Assembly: GCA_029379385.1 (NCBI GenBank)
Contig: CM055618.1
Span: forward strand, 1,188,134 to 1,252,133
Length of the DNA: 64,000 nucleotides
DNA from: Quillaja saponaria
Taxonomy: Eukaryota > Streptophyta > Magnoliopsida > Fabales > Quillajaceae
Reading direction: 5' to 3'
Shown here: positions 22,701 to 35,439 of the stretch, piece by piece
How positions within the stretch are numbered: the stretch's first letter is position 1
How the letters are laid out: the number at the start of each line of letters is the position of its first letter
The notes under the pieces: generated by a model
Seen by the model: the letters and a program-made list of their open reading frames with translations, nothing else
What the model was told of the DNA's origin: nothing
Database searches by the model: none
Program-made: the position numbers and the translations under genes

Positions 22701-24407
22701 ATGGTCACCCTCATCTCCAATTCAGCTTTACTGTCGGAAGCAACCGTACCCTCCGATTCGTACAGTTGCTTCAACATCACCCTCTGACTCACTATCCACT
22801 GCTTTCGCTCCTCGCTTGACGAAACTCTTCTGGGGATCGTCTCGGAGCCAAACGAGGCTGAGAGTTCGAAATTTGTCTCCGGTCCCTAATTTTACAGTGA
22901 CTTGCGGCACTGGCATTTTGGAGATTAATGAGACCCAGTTCTCTGAGACGGTCTTGAAGTCAAACCGTCCGGTTCTCGTTGAATTCGTTGCCACTTGGTG
23001 TGGTCCCTGCCGTTTGATTTCCCCAGCTATTGAATGGGTCGCTCAGGTCTTCATCTTTCTCTCTCTAATCAAATTGAGATGGGAACTTACATTTCTGATT
23101 GCTAATTGGTGTGATTACATATTTTGCAAAGTTATTGAATTTATACAAATTTTGAAATTTGTGCTGAAGAAGGGGTTTTAACCACACTAGTGCAACCCCT
23201 TTTCTTCAGCAACTTCTTTTTTTCTTGGGGTTCAATAAAATTCTAAAACCAGTAAATGTATGAATTTGGTGGTCTATCAAACATAGCTTCTTTAATTTGT
23301 ATATGCTTGGAAATGAGATTCCACCTTCTTATGGTCATTCCTGTTGAGCATAATACTTGTAGTAAAGTTGCCAGTTAAACAAAATAATTTGGGTGGTGGG
23401 CCATTGAAGTATGATTCAATTTATATATAATATCGCAGAGTTGCTTCTGAAATTCGGTTAAGGAAGAATTTTTAGTAAGTCAGATGAACTGCTTGTTTTC
23501 TCTTTATTGATTTACATAAGATGAATCTCCATATCCTTTTTCAGACACAGTTTAACAGTTTCACTTTGTAATGAGTGAAACTTATTCTGAAAAGAACCAA
23601 AGTTTTGACGTAATTGGTTTATCTATATTTGGACCTAATGCATTTCTTTTAATGACTATGAGTTGCAAATTTAGGTTCTTTATTCACATTTGCATGGAGA
23701 TGACTGACTTGGTCATGACCTTTTAGGAAGTGGATAGAAAGGTTTCATTATTCATCCGAAAGACTAAAGAAGAAAAAAGAAGAGAGGAATAATTAAAAAT
23801 AATGCAAAGTGTTTTACTATGGTTTTTGTAGTGGAAAAACTGGAGTTTTAATTAAAATTTTTTATCAATATAGTCTTGCAATGATAAGCTAGAAATTATT
23901 ATAAATTTTGAAGTGCAATATAGTCTTGCATAGAGTGCTTTTTTTATTTTAGGCCAGCATGAAAAAGAAAATCTAATATTAGCTGTTCTATCTAGGAGTT
24001 TGAGATATTACAACTGATTTATACAAAAAAAAAAAAAAAAAAAAAGATAACAGATATATCAAATTTCGTTGAAATACCTTGTAATAAATAGGCCAAATTT
24101 AATACTTATCTGTGATTTTACTATATATGTTGCGTGGGAGGAAAAATATAAGTAGTCACTGACTTCATTAAAAAGAGATTGCCTTTTGATGACTTATCAT
24201 TATTATATTCAATTCTTCGTAAAAAGAAAAAAGCTTTATATATTAACATGTTTCAATAAAATGTGATTATAGCTTCTTATATAGTTTTGTAGTTATTATG
24301 TCACTCACACTATGCCTTTGTTGACCTGATTTGTGGTCAAGAGTAGAGATATTGATATGCGGGAAATGCTACTAGTAAAAGAGTGCCCTATGTGGTTACA
24401 AGTAGTA

Positions 24408-24439
<32 letters not shown>

Positions 24440-26661
24440 TAGTCAGTCCAGGGAGAGAGAATTTAAGTTCAGGGAGAGAGATAATGAGTTTTATGTTCAG
24501 AGAGAGAGAGAGTGTGAGAGAGATATTCAGATAGAGAGGCTCAATCTTCTTCTACCCCTTCCTCCCAAAAAAAAAAAAAAAAGATGAGAAAGAAATTAGG
24601 CTCTTAGTATTTTCCTTTGGCATGATGTTTGTTTTTTACATAGGCATGTTATGAGTGTTATGGGGCAGAGACGAAGTAGAGGACACAGGACAGTCAAAAT
24701 GAGTCTACGACAGTCTCATAATTATGAGATATAACGAGTATTTTCTTATACTATTGCATTCAGAGCAACTTAGTTTTTAATCTATACAAGATATAAAGAG
24801 ATCTTACCCTCAAAAGTTTGATACATTTTAAATAAATTTCTATCGGACCTGAGATTCTGGGTCTCATTAGATATCTTCTATTGATAACTGTTCTACAAGT
24901 CATTTGTTTTGGTTGGTAAAGATTTCAGATTTGAAAACTATTTTTGGAACATATGAAACAATAGGATACTTTTGATCAGCTTCCAGAAGGACCAGAACAA
25001 GTAATGTTCTATTATTGGTTTGAGTACCTGATTTGGGTACAGGAATTTGGTTATATCAGGACCTCAAGTCATTGCCAAGTTCCCTGATTCAGGGACTGAA
25101 CTTGTAGGAGGTAGACATAACCACAATTGATTGTTTACTATTATGCATTTGATGCTGAAGGTCCCTGCATAGGCCAAAATGATATGTTTCTTACCATTAC
25201 ATTTAAAGAACTTCTCCATGCGTAATGTTATTTTACCCACATAAAAGGAAGAACTTTCACATGCTCTGGAAGTACTAGAGAAAGTTGACAGTAAAAGATT
25301 TTTCCCAGATTCTAAAATTTGAGATACATTATGTAATCAATTAGAGAATAAAGTTGTTATAATTTCAGGATTGTGTCGTATTCTGTTGTGTTCAGAGACT
25401 AACAGTGGAAACTATTCCCTCTTTTTTGAAGATCCTCACCCCCTATGCATTTGAACTGTAGATCTCTCCCTATAAAGGCGAAGATGTGCTTTGGTATAGC
25501 TAATATTGTTATACACCTGCATAAATATAAAAATATATTCAATATCTAATATAATATAAAGGAAGAAAACTTGAAAATGTAAGAAATTACTGCCATATTT
25601 GGGAAATAGTACAGTCACATCTGCAGAGAACAAATCCTACTTCTCTAAAGAAAGTTATTAGTTTAAATAAAAAGTAAACTAGTCAACCTCCTTTGGTTAT
25701 CTCCAGATTGGATAGATTGGATCTAAATTAAATGTTGATACAGGAACTGCACATTTGACTAGAGAAACAAAAACACAGAATGTAAACAGTGGCTGGCTTG
25801 ATATGTTAATCAATAGTAGATACAAACTCATTCAAGCATTCAAGTTGTTTCTTGATTTAATTCATAACGTTGAAAGAATAGTTGATGAATGAGGATTATA
25901 AATGAATTCAGCTAATGAAGTGGAAATTTGTTTGGACTACGTTCATTTATATGCATACTGACACAATCTTCGGTAGATAGAGGCTTACAGCTTACCATGG
26001 CACTCACTAGCAACGTTATTTGGATGAGTGGCATCTCAAGTTTGGGATGACAAATTACCTGAATCATGCAACTTGAATTTCTTTTCAAGGATCAAATTGA
26101 GCTATAACACCTTTATGATTTTTCTTCAGAAAAATTATTTAGGTCAGATGCCAAAATTTCATCATGCGTTATCTGAAAATGGTGGAAGTCTTCTAATGCG
26201 CTCATCTTGATGCCCGATCTTATCAGTATGTTGTCATTGTGATTTTTCTCTCTCACTGGTGTTATGAGTCTGATAAAAGTAGAAGTTCAACTTTACCATT
26301 CCGAAGTATGAGTCAACAGTAAAATATTAAATCATGACTGACTGACACAAATGATTGGCACTAATTAATCTAGCCTCGGTTGGGGTCAAGTGATTTTTCT
26401 AATGCTTATTAGATCTTTAGCTTTTCTGAATTGGATTTCTATCGTAACTTTCAGGAATATGGAGATAGACTAAGTGTTGTGAAGATTGATCATGACGCAA
26501 ACCCACAGCTCATTAAAGAGTTCAAAGTTTATGGACTCCCAGCTTTGATTCTCTTCAAGGATGGGAAGGAAGTTCCAGAAAGCAGAAGGGAAGGTGCAAT
26601 TTCAAAAGCGAAGCTGAAAGAGTATCTTGATGCTTTACTAGAATCAATATCAGTTGCATAA
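22701..26661 (+). CDS. thioredoxin x, chloroplastic, with a frameshift in the transit peptide
   Basis: Exon 1 is 22701-23046 and exon 2 is 26455-26661, with GT-AG ends and phase 0. The thioredoxin fold is complete: [20 protein letters not shown] with the WCGPC redox site, then in exon 2 [39 protein letters not shown] (cis-Pro before the sheet) and [18 protein letters not shown]. This is the plastid x-type, a reductant of 2-Cys peroxiredoxins. The best start, [17 protein letters not shown], resembles x-type transit peptides but runs into TGA at 22785; the mature frame opens one base out of phase, near 22749-22755. It is therefore either a one-base insertion in the allele or a sequence error. 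No in-frame ATG lies between there and the redox site. Confidence 0.88.
24016..24039. repeat. poly-A run in the thioredoxin intron
   Basis: A run of about 20 A residues inside the intron. Confidence 0.5.
24409..24540. repeat. GA/GT-rich microsatellite in the thioredoxin intron
   Basis: A TGTGTGTG run followed by several GAGAGAGA runs. The frame over this stretch encodes only Arg/Glu-rich repeats and is not a gene. Confidence 0.7.
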
Positions 26662-27479
26662 CACTATTGTTTTCAGTAAATGTGGTTTGTTAATTTAACC
26701 TCTGATTTGTGGAGTCTCTGCCATATGAGCAAATTATTACGCCTTTTCTATTCTTGTAAGACACTACACCATGTAACATTATAATCTGTACATCCATTGA
26801 ATTGAATTACTTGAGCTGTTAAATACAAGAAGTTTTGTTGATAGGCGAAACTTTCAATAGGACTTAATTCGTTGCTTTTCCATGTATGTCCTCTATCATT
26901 ATTTAATTATGTAAAAAACTATTTATACTCAACACAGCTATTTTCAATTTTTGGTGGAAAGTTTTCGACCTTAGAGTTCCAAAATTTATGTTTTCCATCT
27001 AAATTATTTTTCATTTAAATTTTGACATATCTGTTAGTATTTGCGAAGTTGAAGTTAGGCTCCCTTTGGATTGGAGGTAAGGATGTGTATCTCTCATCCA
27101 AGGATGCCTGGCCGTGGACACATGCCATTTGGCATGCCATTGCGGGTGCTCAAGCTATGCGTCCGAGAAGTTGTTTAGGGGTGCTTCTTGCCTCGTTCTA
27201 AACAAGGATCAAAGTTTTGTTTCGAGAGATCATTTTAACAAGCCCAGAAACAGAAACGATTCGGGAAACAGTATGGAAACGGCATAGAAACATTAATTTT
27301 TTAAGAAACACATGGAAATATATAATAAAACACATATTATAGTAATTGTAAGTATCTAACATGAATAATTTAATATATAAAATACTAATAAATACATATC
27401 AAAGTAAAAATCATAACACAAACATTGTAATTCAAGAAAAATATTAAATTACAATCACATCTAACCAGCTGTGGAGTAT

Positions 27480-28690
27480 CTAGCAGGTGCATATCCAGAA
27501 TATTGAAATTGTCTAAGAGAAAATTGATAGTATTGTTCAACATAGTTACAATACTGATCATAGCTCATGTAATGATAGAAATGAGCCTCATATTCCCTCA
27601 CATATTTCTGAAAATCTTCAATATTATATCCAAAATTCTGAGTTTGTGTAGTAAAATGACCAAAGTGAGAAGATGATGATTGTGTATCATATCCAGAAGA
27701 TGCATCATAGCCATAATTAGAGGGTAATGAACCATAATTGAAATTAGAAGCATCATATCTAGATGGTTAAGACCCATATCCTTAGCTAGAACTATAAGTT
27801 GAAGAATCATCTCTATGCGTGTTAGTTCCACCCAAATAAAATGAGGAAAAGTCTGAAGTCAAACTTTCAGCATCCACCATCACTTTATCTCCATCATTTT
27901 GCATTTGAATTTCATTATTTTTTTTTTCCTTCGACCATAATGCTTTTCATTTTCACGTAATGGTCGATACCCATGATCAATATCTTGAGTACAATAATTA
28001 AATTGTTGCTCTTCAGTAAAGAATACTGCACCTGAACTTCTACCTCTGTTGCATTGTCCTCCATCTCCTCCATCTCCTTCATTATTATCTTCATCTCCAC
28101 TATCACCACTATTATCACTACCACTTTTATCATCATCATCATCATCTTTTTCTTCTTCAGTATCAACAGATATATACCTGGAACGATGTTGAGATCCTCT
28201 CATTAAATTTTCAAACTCTTCATCATCAGCTATTTGGGTTCTTTTTGTTTGCATTCCCATACCATGTGCTTGTGATTGATCTTGTGTGTCTGACTAACGA
28301 TTAGCAAAAGTGGCTAAATAAGCATTTGGCCTAGTTGGTTGGCCATGACCATCAAATTCATCCAATAATATATCTCAAGGATCATCTAACCATTCAGAAA
28401 GACCTTTGTTATCTTTAAACACAATAGTTAAATCTATTGCTTTGAAATCAACGTTTTTCCTATTTTTCTCTTTTATAATATGCTTCAATTTCAATCTCAT
28501 GTTGTATTGTGCATAAACAAGCTTCTCTAGTTTTTCATAGTTAAGTCGGTTACATACTTTTGTGTGAATAAGAGCAAATGTACCCCAATTTTTTTACACC
28601 AACTAGATGAACTTGTTTGTGACAATACTTTTAATGCAATTTTTCTCAAATTTGGAGTATCCGTTCCATACAAAAACCACCATTCAGTTG
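27480..28690 (-). pseudogene. hAT transposase C-terminal remnant in copy A
   Basis: It contains the hAT C-terminal dimerisation region (traces of LYGTDTPNLRKIALKVLSQT), an acidic Asp/Ser-rich stretch (TEEEKDDDDDDKSG.. at 28260-27880) and a Tyr-rich tail. One T fewer in the run near 28588-28594 than in copy B shifts the frame inside the dimerisation domain, and further stops follow. Confidence 0.7.
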
Positions 28691-28940
28691 TGAAAAATAT
28701 ATTACTATTATACCATTAACTAAAAATTATATTAATGAAATAAAGTTATTAAATAAGATCTATTTACCAGGATCCGATTTTTCTCTTCCTTTAATAGCTA
28801 GTCAACTTGAAAATCCATGCACGGCCTCTCGAAAAATTTTAACCTATTTATGAATAAATTGTTAATTCTCAATAGCAACAAGTATAGATAAAATTCAATA
28901 CTATTGAACATTTCTTATTACCTCTGCTAGTGCATGAGAA

Positions 28941-28967
28941 GTATAGATAAAATTCAATACTATTGAA
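28941..28967. repeat. 27-bp templated filler at the hAT deletion junction
   Basis: It is an exact repeat of 28882-28908, located exactly where copy A loses the 32003 to about 34380 portion of copy B. Copied filler at an internal deletion is typical of interrupted gap repair after transposon excision. Confidence 0.75.
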
Positions 28968-30268
28968 AATTTAATTAATTCATATTTACTAATATTATAG
29001 GTTAATGACATAAAAATTATTTTCTAACTTATTCATATTTACTAATATTCTAAGTTAATAAACATATATAAATAAATATCTATTAATTTTTTTTTTCACT
29101 ATTTCAACAATTAAACTAACTTTAAAATAAAAAATCCAATATATATATGAATTTATTGTGAAAACAAGGAAAAGAAAAAAAAAGTAAAAAAAATTGATTA
29201 ACAAATTATATTACAATATAATTATTATATTTTATTATATAGAAACAATAACATAAATTTTAATCCCAACCCAGCCCAATAAGTAAATTATCAAACTAGA
29301 ACAAAAAATAAAAAATACACAGTTTATACTCATGCTGCCCTTCTCTCTGCCTCTTCTCTCCAGCGACACTTTCTCTGTAACTGGAACTCTGCAACTGGAA
29401 CTTTGCAACTCTCTTTTCTTCAACTTTGTCTCCAACAGTCCAACTCTGCTAATTTACACCCGATCGATTCCAGCTCCTGCAAGAGAATCAAAGGCCTCTC
29501 TCACTCATGCGAACTTGCTCTCCCATCCTCTTCTTCAAAGACATATGAGTATCTCTTCCTTCAATTATCTACTGCCTTTTTTTTTTTTTCAAATTTGTCT
29601 GCTTTTGCTTTTGCTTTTGCTTTTTCTTTTTCTTCTCCTTTTCATACCTACATACATGCAATTTTAGAATTTTAGTACCTTTGTGTCGATCCGTTTCGGT
29701 TGGAAACAGTGAAATTGGCTCCGTTTTCACCGAAACTACAAGCTTTTGTTTCTGTATATGTGATTTGTTTCCATGTGTGTGGAAACCAAATCGATTCGCC
29801 TGAAACGGGCCAATGGACACGAATTTTTGTTCCTTGGTTCTAAGCGGTGGCCTTGTTAATTTATTTTTTTTATATCTTTTTGGGCAACACTAAAAAATTA
29901 GATGTTGGAGGTATAATATAATAACAAATAATATATCTTTTTTAGTAATTTATACAAAAATCTATTTTTCAGACTATGATCACAAACTTTTGTTTTTGAA
30001 TTCTCAATCACACTAAAAGTTTGGTGAGGCGGAGACTATAATCTAAATTATTTATGTTTTCCATCTAAATTATTTTTCATTTAAATTTTGACATATCTGT
30101 TAGTATTTGCGAAGTTGAAGTTAGGCTCCCTTTGGATTGAAGGTAAGGATGTGTATCTCTCATCCAAGGATGCCTGGCCGTGGACACATGCCATTTGGCA
30201 TGCCATTGCGGGTGCTCAAGCTATGCGTCCGAGAAGTTGTTTAGGGGTGCTTCTTGCCTCGTTCTAAA

Positions 30269-33200
30269 CAAGGATCAAAGTTTTGTTTCGAGAGATCATT
30301 TCAACAAGCCCAGAAACAGAAACGATTCGGGAAACAGTATGGAAACGGCATAGAAACATTAATTTTTTAAGAAACACATGGAAATATATAATAAAACACA
30401 TATTATAGTAATTGTAAGTATCTAACATGAATAATTTAATATATAAAATACTAATAAATACATATCAAAGTAAAAATCATAACACAAACATTGTAATTCA
30501 AAAAAATATTAAATTACAATCACATCTAACCAGCTGTGGAGTATCTAGCAGGTGCATATCCAGAATATTGAAATTGTCTAAGAGAAAATTGATAGTATTG
30601 TTCAACATAGTTACAATACTGATCATAGCTCATGTAATGATAGAAATGTGTTTCATATTCTCTCACATATTTCTGAAAATCTTAAATATTGTATCTAAAA
30701 TTCTGAGTTTATGTAGCAAAATGACCAAAGTGAGAAGATGATGATTGTGTATCATATCCAGAAGATGCATCATAGCCATAATTAGAGGGTAATGAACTAT
30801 TATTAAAATTAGAAGCATCATATCTAGATGGTTAAGACCCATATCCATAGCTAGAACTATAAGTTGAAGAACTATCTCTATGCTTGTTAGTTCCACCCAA
30901 ATGAAATGAGAAAAAGTCTGAAGTCAAACTTTCAGCATCCACCATCACTTTATCTCCATCATTTTGCATTTGACTTTCATTATTTTTTTTTCCTTCGACC
31001 ATAATGCTTTTCATTGTCACGTAATGGTCGATACCCATGATCAATATCTTGAGTACAATAATTAAATTGTTGCTCTTCAGTAAAGAATACTGCACCTAAA
31101 CTTCTACCTCTGTTACATTGTCCTCCATCTCCTTCATTATTATCTCCATTTCCACTATCACCACTATTATCACTACCACTTTTATCATCATCATTATCAT
31201 CTTTTTCTTCTTCTTCTTCAGTATCAACAGATATATACCTGGAACGATGTTGAGATCCTCTTATTAAATTTTTAAACTTTTCATTATCATCTATTTGGGT
31301 TCTTTTTGTTTGCATTCCCATACCATGTGCTTGTGATTGATCTTGTGTGTTTGACTAACGATTAGCAAAAGTGGCTAAATAAGCATTTGGCCTAGTTGGT
31401 TGGCCATGACCATCAAATTCATCCAATAATATATCTCAAGGATCATCTAACCATTCAGAAATACCTTTGTTATCTTTAAACACAGTGGTTAAATCTATTG
31501 CTTTGAAATCAACATTTTCCCTACTTTTCTCTTTCATAATATGCTTCAATTTCAACCTCATGTTGTATTGTGCATAAACAAGCTTCTCTAGTTTTTCATA
31601 GTTAAGTTGGTTACGTACTTTTGTGTGAATAAGAGCAAATGTACCCCAATTTTTTTTACACCAACTAGATGAACTTGTTTGTGACAATACTTTTAATGCA
31701 ATTTTTCTCAAATTTGGAGTATCCGTTCCATACAAAAACCACCATTCAGTTGTGAAAAATATATTACTATTATACCATTAACTAAAAATTGTATTAATGA
31801 AATAAAGTTATTAAATAAGATCTATTTACCTGGATCCTATTTTTCTCTTCCTTTAACAGCTAGTCGACTTGAAAATCCATGCACGGCCTCTCGAAAATTT
31901 TTAACCTATTTATAAATAAATTGTTAATTCTCAATAGCAACAAGTATAGATAAAATTCAATACTATTGAACATTTCTTATTACCTCTGCTAGTGCATGAG
32001 AAGCTATTTTACTGCTTGGTTCGATTCTATTAACCACATCTTTAAGTGCATTTATCAACTCTGGTTGATCCTCAATATTTTCACTATATTGGTATGTGGT
32101 ATTCAAGTAATATGCTATTTTGTTTAAAAAAAATAAAAATATAACACAAGTTAGAGGTATGTTTAGAATATCAAGTTATAAGCAAAATCATACATAACTA
32201 GAATATATATTTATTACTTACCTGCTATATGAATACGAGATATTATCCGCTTCCGACAACGTTCATCAATGACATTAATATACTTTTTACAAGAATTTGA
32301 GGCAATTTCTTGAATTTGTTCTTTTTCTTTTATCATTGCTGCATATACATATGGCATAGTTGCTAATTTCTCCCCATCAACCATTCTCAGTACTTTTGCA
32401 ATTGGAGCATGTATGCTAACAATTTTTTTAACTCTTTCATAGAACTTAGAATCCATAAGTGTTTGACGAACTTTCTTCCCAATTGGATCATTACTAGATG
32501 CACTCATTGCCCATTCACCTGAAGTCATCATTCTTTGTAAGCCATTCTTATGTTGTAGAAGACTTTCAATAGCAATATAATTTGTGGCAAATCTTGTTTG
32601 AGCTAGCCGTATCAATACACCTGTGCAATGTTGCCTCATCAAATGAAGAACTTTTTCATGATTGTAAATGAAATTTTTACACTTCTTTGCTTGCTCTAGA
32701 ATAGGTGAAACACTTTTAAATTTCGCAAAGTCGTGTAATACAAAATCAAGAGAATGTGCATCACACGATGTCCAATATAAATGTGGTCTTCTATCTATCA
32801 ATAACTCTGCAACCTTTTTGTATGAAGATTGATTATCTGTGATGATTTCAACTATATATTTTTCACCAATCTCTTGAACAATCTCATCCATCAGCTGGAA
32901 AAGATAATTATTATCCTTGTTAATCCCCGTTGTATTTACTGATTTGTGAAAAACTGTCTTTCCATCACAATAAATCAAAAAGTTTGTTATTGACAAATGG
33001 GTTATAGATGTCCATCCATCCCACATTAGAGTCACTCCATAAACCTCCCATTTCTTTTTAAATTCATCAATATATTCTTTTAATTCCTCTATCTCATCCT
33101 TCAAAATAGGAGCACCGATTTCATAAGGAGTAGGCCCTTCAACTCCAACCCCTGCACGTGCAATTTCATCAATCATACACTGATAATATGACCTTTGTGC

Positions 33201-35228
33201 TTTGTTAGGAGCAATATTTTGATAAATAAAGAATTTTCCAATAGCATGTTTTGTTGACTTTGCCCACTTTTTTGGATTCCACATGTTTTCAACTTTTGTC
33301 GGTAAACATCTTGTTGCCTATATATGCTTGGATCTATCTCTTCTCTGCTTGGGCTTTTTTCTCTCCTAGTAAACTTTCCAAAACTTTCTTTCACACTCTG
33401 ACTGCAACTTAAATTTCGAGTTCGTGTAGGCTCCATCCTTGGATGTGAAATTTGCCTATATCCTTGTTCTGCCATATATATATAATGTATTGATAAATTC
33501 GTTACATATTAAAGGTCTTGTCTTTCCTGTATGCTCATCTCATCATCTGTGTCATCAATATCTTCTTCTCTAATCCCCACTTTTCTCCTTGTCCCACTCA
33601 ATAAATTTTCTCTCATCTCACCTCTTATTTCTTTCATTTTTCCATTCTCTTGTTTCTTCTCTCTCAAGTGCAATCTCACTTGTTTATAAATTTTCACAGG
33701 ACATTTCTCACACTTTGCCACATTTGGATAACCTCCAGCTAAATATTGTTTGCCTCGAGCTATACCTCCTCCCTTAATTTGCTTTTCACAAAAATTCGAA
33801 ATTATTTGCTGACGATTATCACCTATTCTTTCAAAATACAACCATCCAACATCATCAGCCTTTTTTTTTTGGATTGTGGCTCTTCAATAGCCAGTTGTTT
33901 ACCTTTTGAGGAAGAATAAGCCATCTTTTATTTTTAATTGTAAAAATATAAACATGTAACCTAATTAAATTATACTAAGAGAAAATTTAAACAAATTAAA
34001 TTGATAGGAAAAAAAGATAATAATTGAAATTAAATCAAAAATAATAATAATTGAAATTATATAAATTACAAATTTATATAAATTAAATTGATAGAAAATA
34101 TAATTAAAAAAAAATATTTTCTAATTAAGTCATATTTACTGATGTTATAGGATAATGAACTTAAAAATTATTTTATAAATAATTCATATCTACTAATGTT
34201 CTAAGTTAATGAACATATATAAATAATTTATATCTATTATTTTTTTCACTATTTTAAAAATTAAACTAACTTTAAAATAAAAACCTCATTGTTTATGCTA
34301 TCTATAAATAAATACTAATAATTGAAAGTTTAAATAAATTATATAATAAAAAAATAGATAATAATTGAAATTTTTAAAAAATTTAATTAATTCATATTTA
34401 CTAATATTATAGGTTAATGATATAAAAATTATTTTCTAACTTATTCATATTTACTAATATTCTAAGTTAATAAACATATATAAATAAATATCTATTAATT
34501 TTTTTTCACTATTTCAACAATTAAACTAACTTTAAAATAAAAAAAATCCAATATATATATGAATTTATTGTGAAAACAAGGAAAAGAAAAAAAAAGTAAA
34601 AAAAATTGATTAACAAATTATATTAAAATATAATTATTATATTATATTATATAGAAACAATAACATAAATTTTAAGCCCAACCCAACCCAATAAGTTAAT
34701 TACCAAACCAGAAAAAAAAAAAAAAAACACACACACACACAGTTTGTACTCACGCAGCCCTTCTCTCTGCCTCTTCTCTCCAGCGACACTTTCTCTGTAA
34801 CTAGAACTTTGCAACTCTCTTTTCTTCAACTTCGTCTCCAACAGTCCAATTCTGCTACTTTACACCCGATCGATTCCAGCTCCTGCAAGAGAATCAAGGG
34901 CCTCTCTCACTCATGCGAACTTGCTCTCCCATCCTCTTCTTCAAAGACAGATGAGTATCTCTTCCTTCAATTATCTACTACCTTTTTTTTTTTCAAATTT
35001 GTCTGCTTTTGCTTTTTCTTTTTCTTATCCTTTTCGTACCTACAGACTTGTAATTTTAGAATTTTGGTACCTTTGTGTCGATCTGTTTCGGTTGGAAACA
35101 GTAAAATTGGCTCCGTTTCCACCGAAACTACAAGCTTTCTTTTCTGTATATGTGATTCGTTTCTATGTGTGTGGAAACCGAATCGATTCGTTCGAAACGG
35201 GCGAATGGACACGAATTTTTGTTCCTAG
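30269..35228 (-). mobile_element. hAT element, long copy (5.0 kb)
   Basis: It has the same termini and the same GTTCTAA(A/G) flanks as copy A (30261-30268 and 35229-35236). It carries a minus-strand transposase gene with BED, DUF659 and C-terminal dimerisation parts. GAAAC motifs are dense in the last 150 bp or so at each end. Frameshifts and stops make it a defective copy. Confidence 0.82.
30537..33924 (-). pseudogene. hAT transposase (BED zinc finger, DUF659, hAT-C), disrupted
   Basis: The start MAYSSSKGKQLAIEEPQ at 33924 leads to a run of ten A residues (complement of 33861-33870). One more A would restore the frame into DDVGWLYFERIGD and the BED finger (FCEKQIKGGG, KCEKCP, HL). A stop at 33511 and a second frame change near 33280 follow. 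The DUF659 core (33284-32214) contains WDGWTSITHLSITNFLIYC, TDNQSSYKKVAELL and PHLYWTSCDAHSLDFVLHD. Further exons (about 32112-31985 and 31915-31835) lead to the dimerisation domain at 31735-31440 (SSSWCKKNWGTFALIHTK; families usually have SSGCERNWS), then acidic and Tyr-rich tails. Overall layout is that of a complete plant hAT transposase that has lost function. Confidence 0.85.
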
Positions 35229-35439
35229 GTTCTAAGCGGTGGCCTTGTTAATATTTTTTTTTTTATGTCTTTTTGGGCAACACTAAAAAATTAGATGTTG
35301 GAGGTATAATATAATAACAAATAATATATCTTTTTTAATAATTTATACAAAAATCTATTTTTTAGACTATGATCACAAACTTTTGTTTTTGAATTCTCAA
35401 TCACACTAAAAGTTTGGTGAGGCGGAGACTATAATCTTG

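Larger units (their letters stand above)
27203..29836 (-). mobile_element. hAT element, internal-deletion derivative (2.6 kb)
   Basis: The ends CAAGGATCAAAGTTTTG and (complement of the right) CAAGGAACAAAAATTCG match at 13 of 17 positions. An 8-bp flank, GTTCTAA(A/G), is present on both sides (27195-27202, 29837-29844), as hAT insertion produces. Subterminal regions carry many GAAAC motifs. The central transposase region is missing between 28940 and 28968; only the C-terminal part of the gene remains. Confidence 0.82.
26985..30044. repeat. tandem unit A (hAT-bearing segment, deleted copy)
   Basis: It aligns base for base with 30051-35437, apart from one internal deletion of about 2.4 kb. Both units start with TTTATGTTTTCCATCTAAATT and end with GGAGACTATAATCT. 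Six bases separate them. Confidence 0.92.
30051..35437. repeat. tandem unit B (hAT-bearing segment, long copy)
   Basis: This second and longer copy of 26985-30044 retains the hAT coding region. Confidence 0.92.

Noticed and set aside
24333..24587. Arg/Glu-rich frame in the thioredoxin intron
   Set aside because: It is a translation of GA microsatellites.
27598..28166. Met/Ile-rich frames on the minus strand of the hAT copies
   Set aside because: They are out-of-frame readings of the acidic and Tyr-rich tail of the transposase.
29332..29675. Ser/Phe-rich plus-strand frames in the hAT 5' region, also at 34809-35235
   Set aside because: They are low-complexity readings of CT-rich leader sequence on the wrong strand for the transposase.
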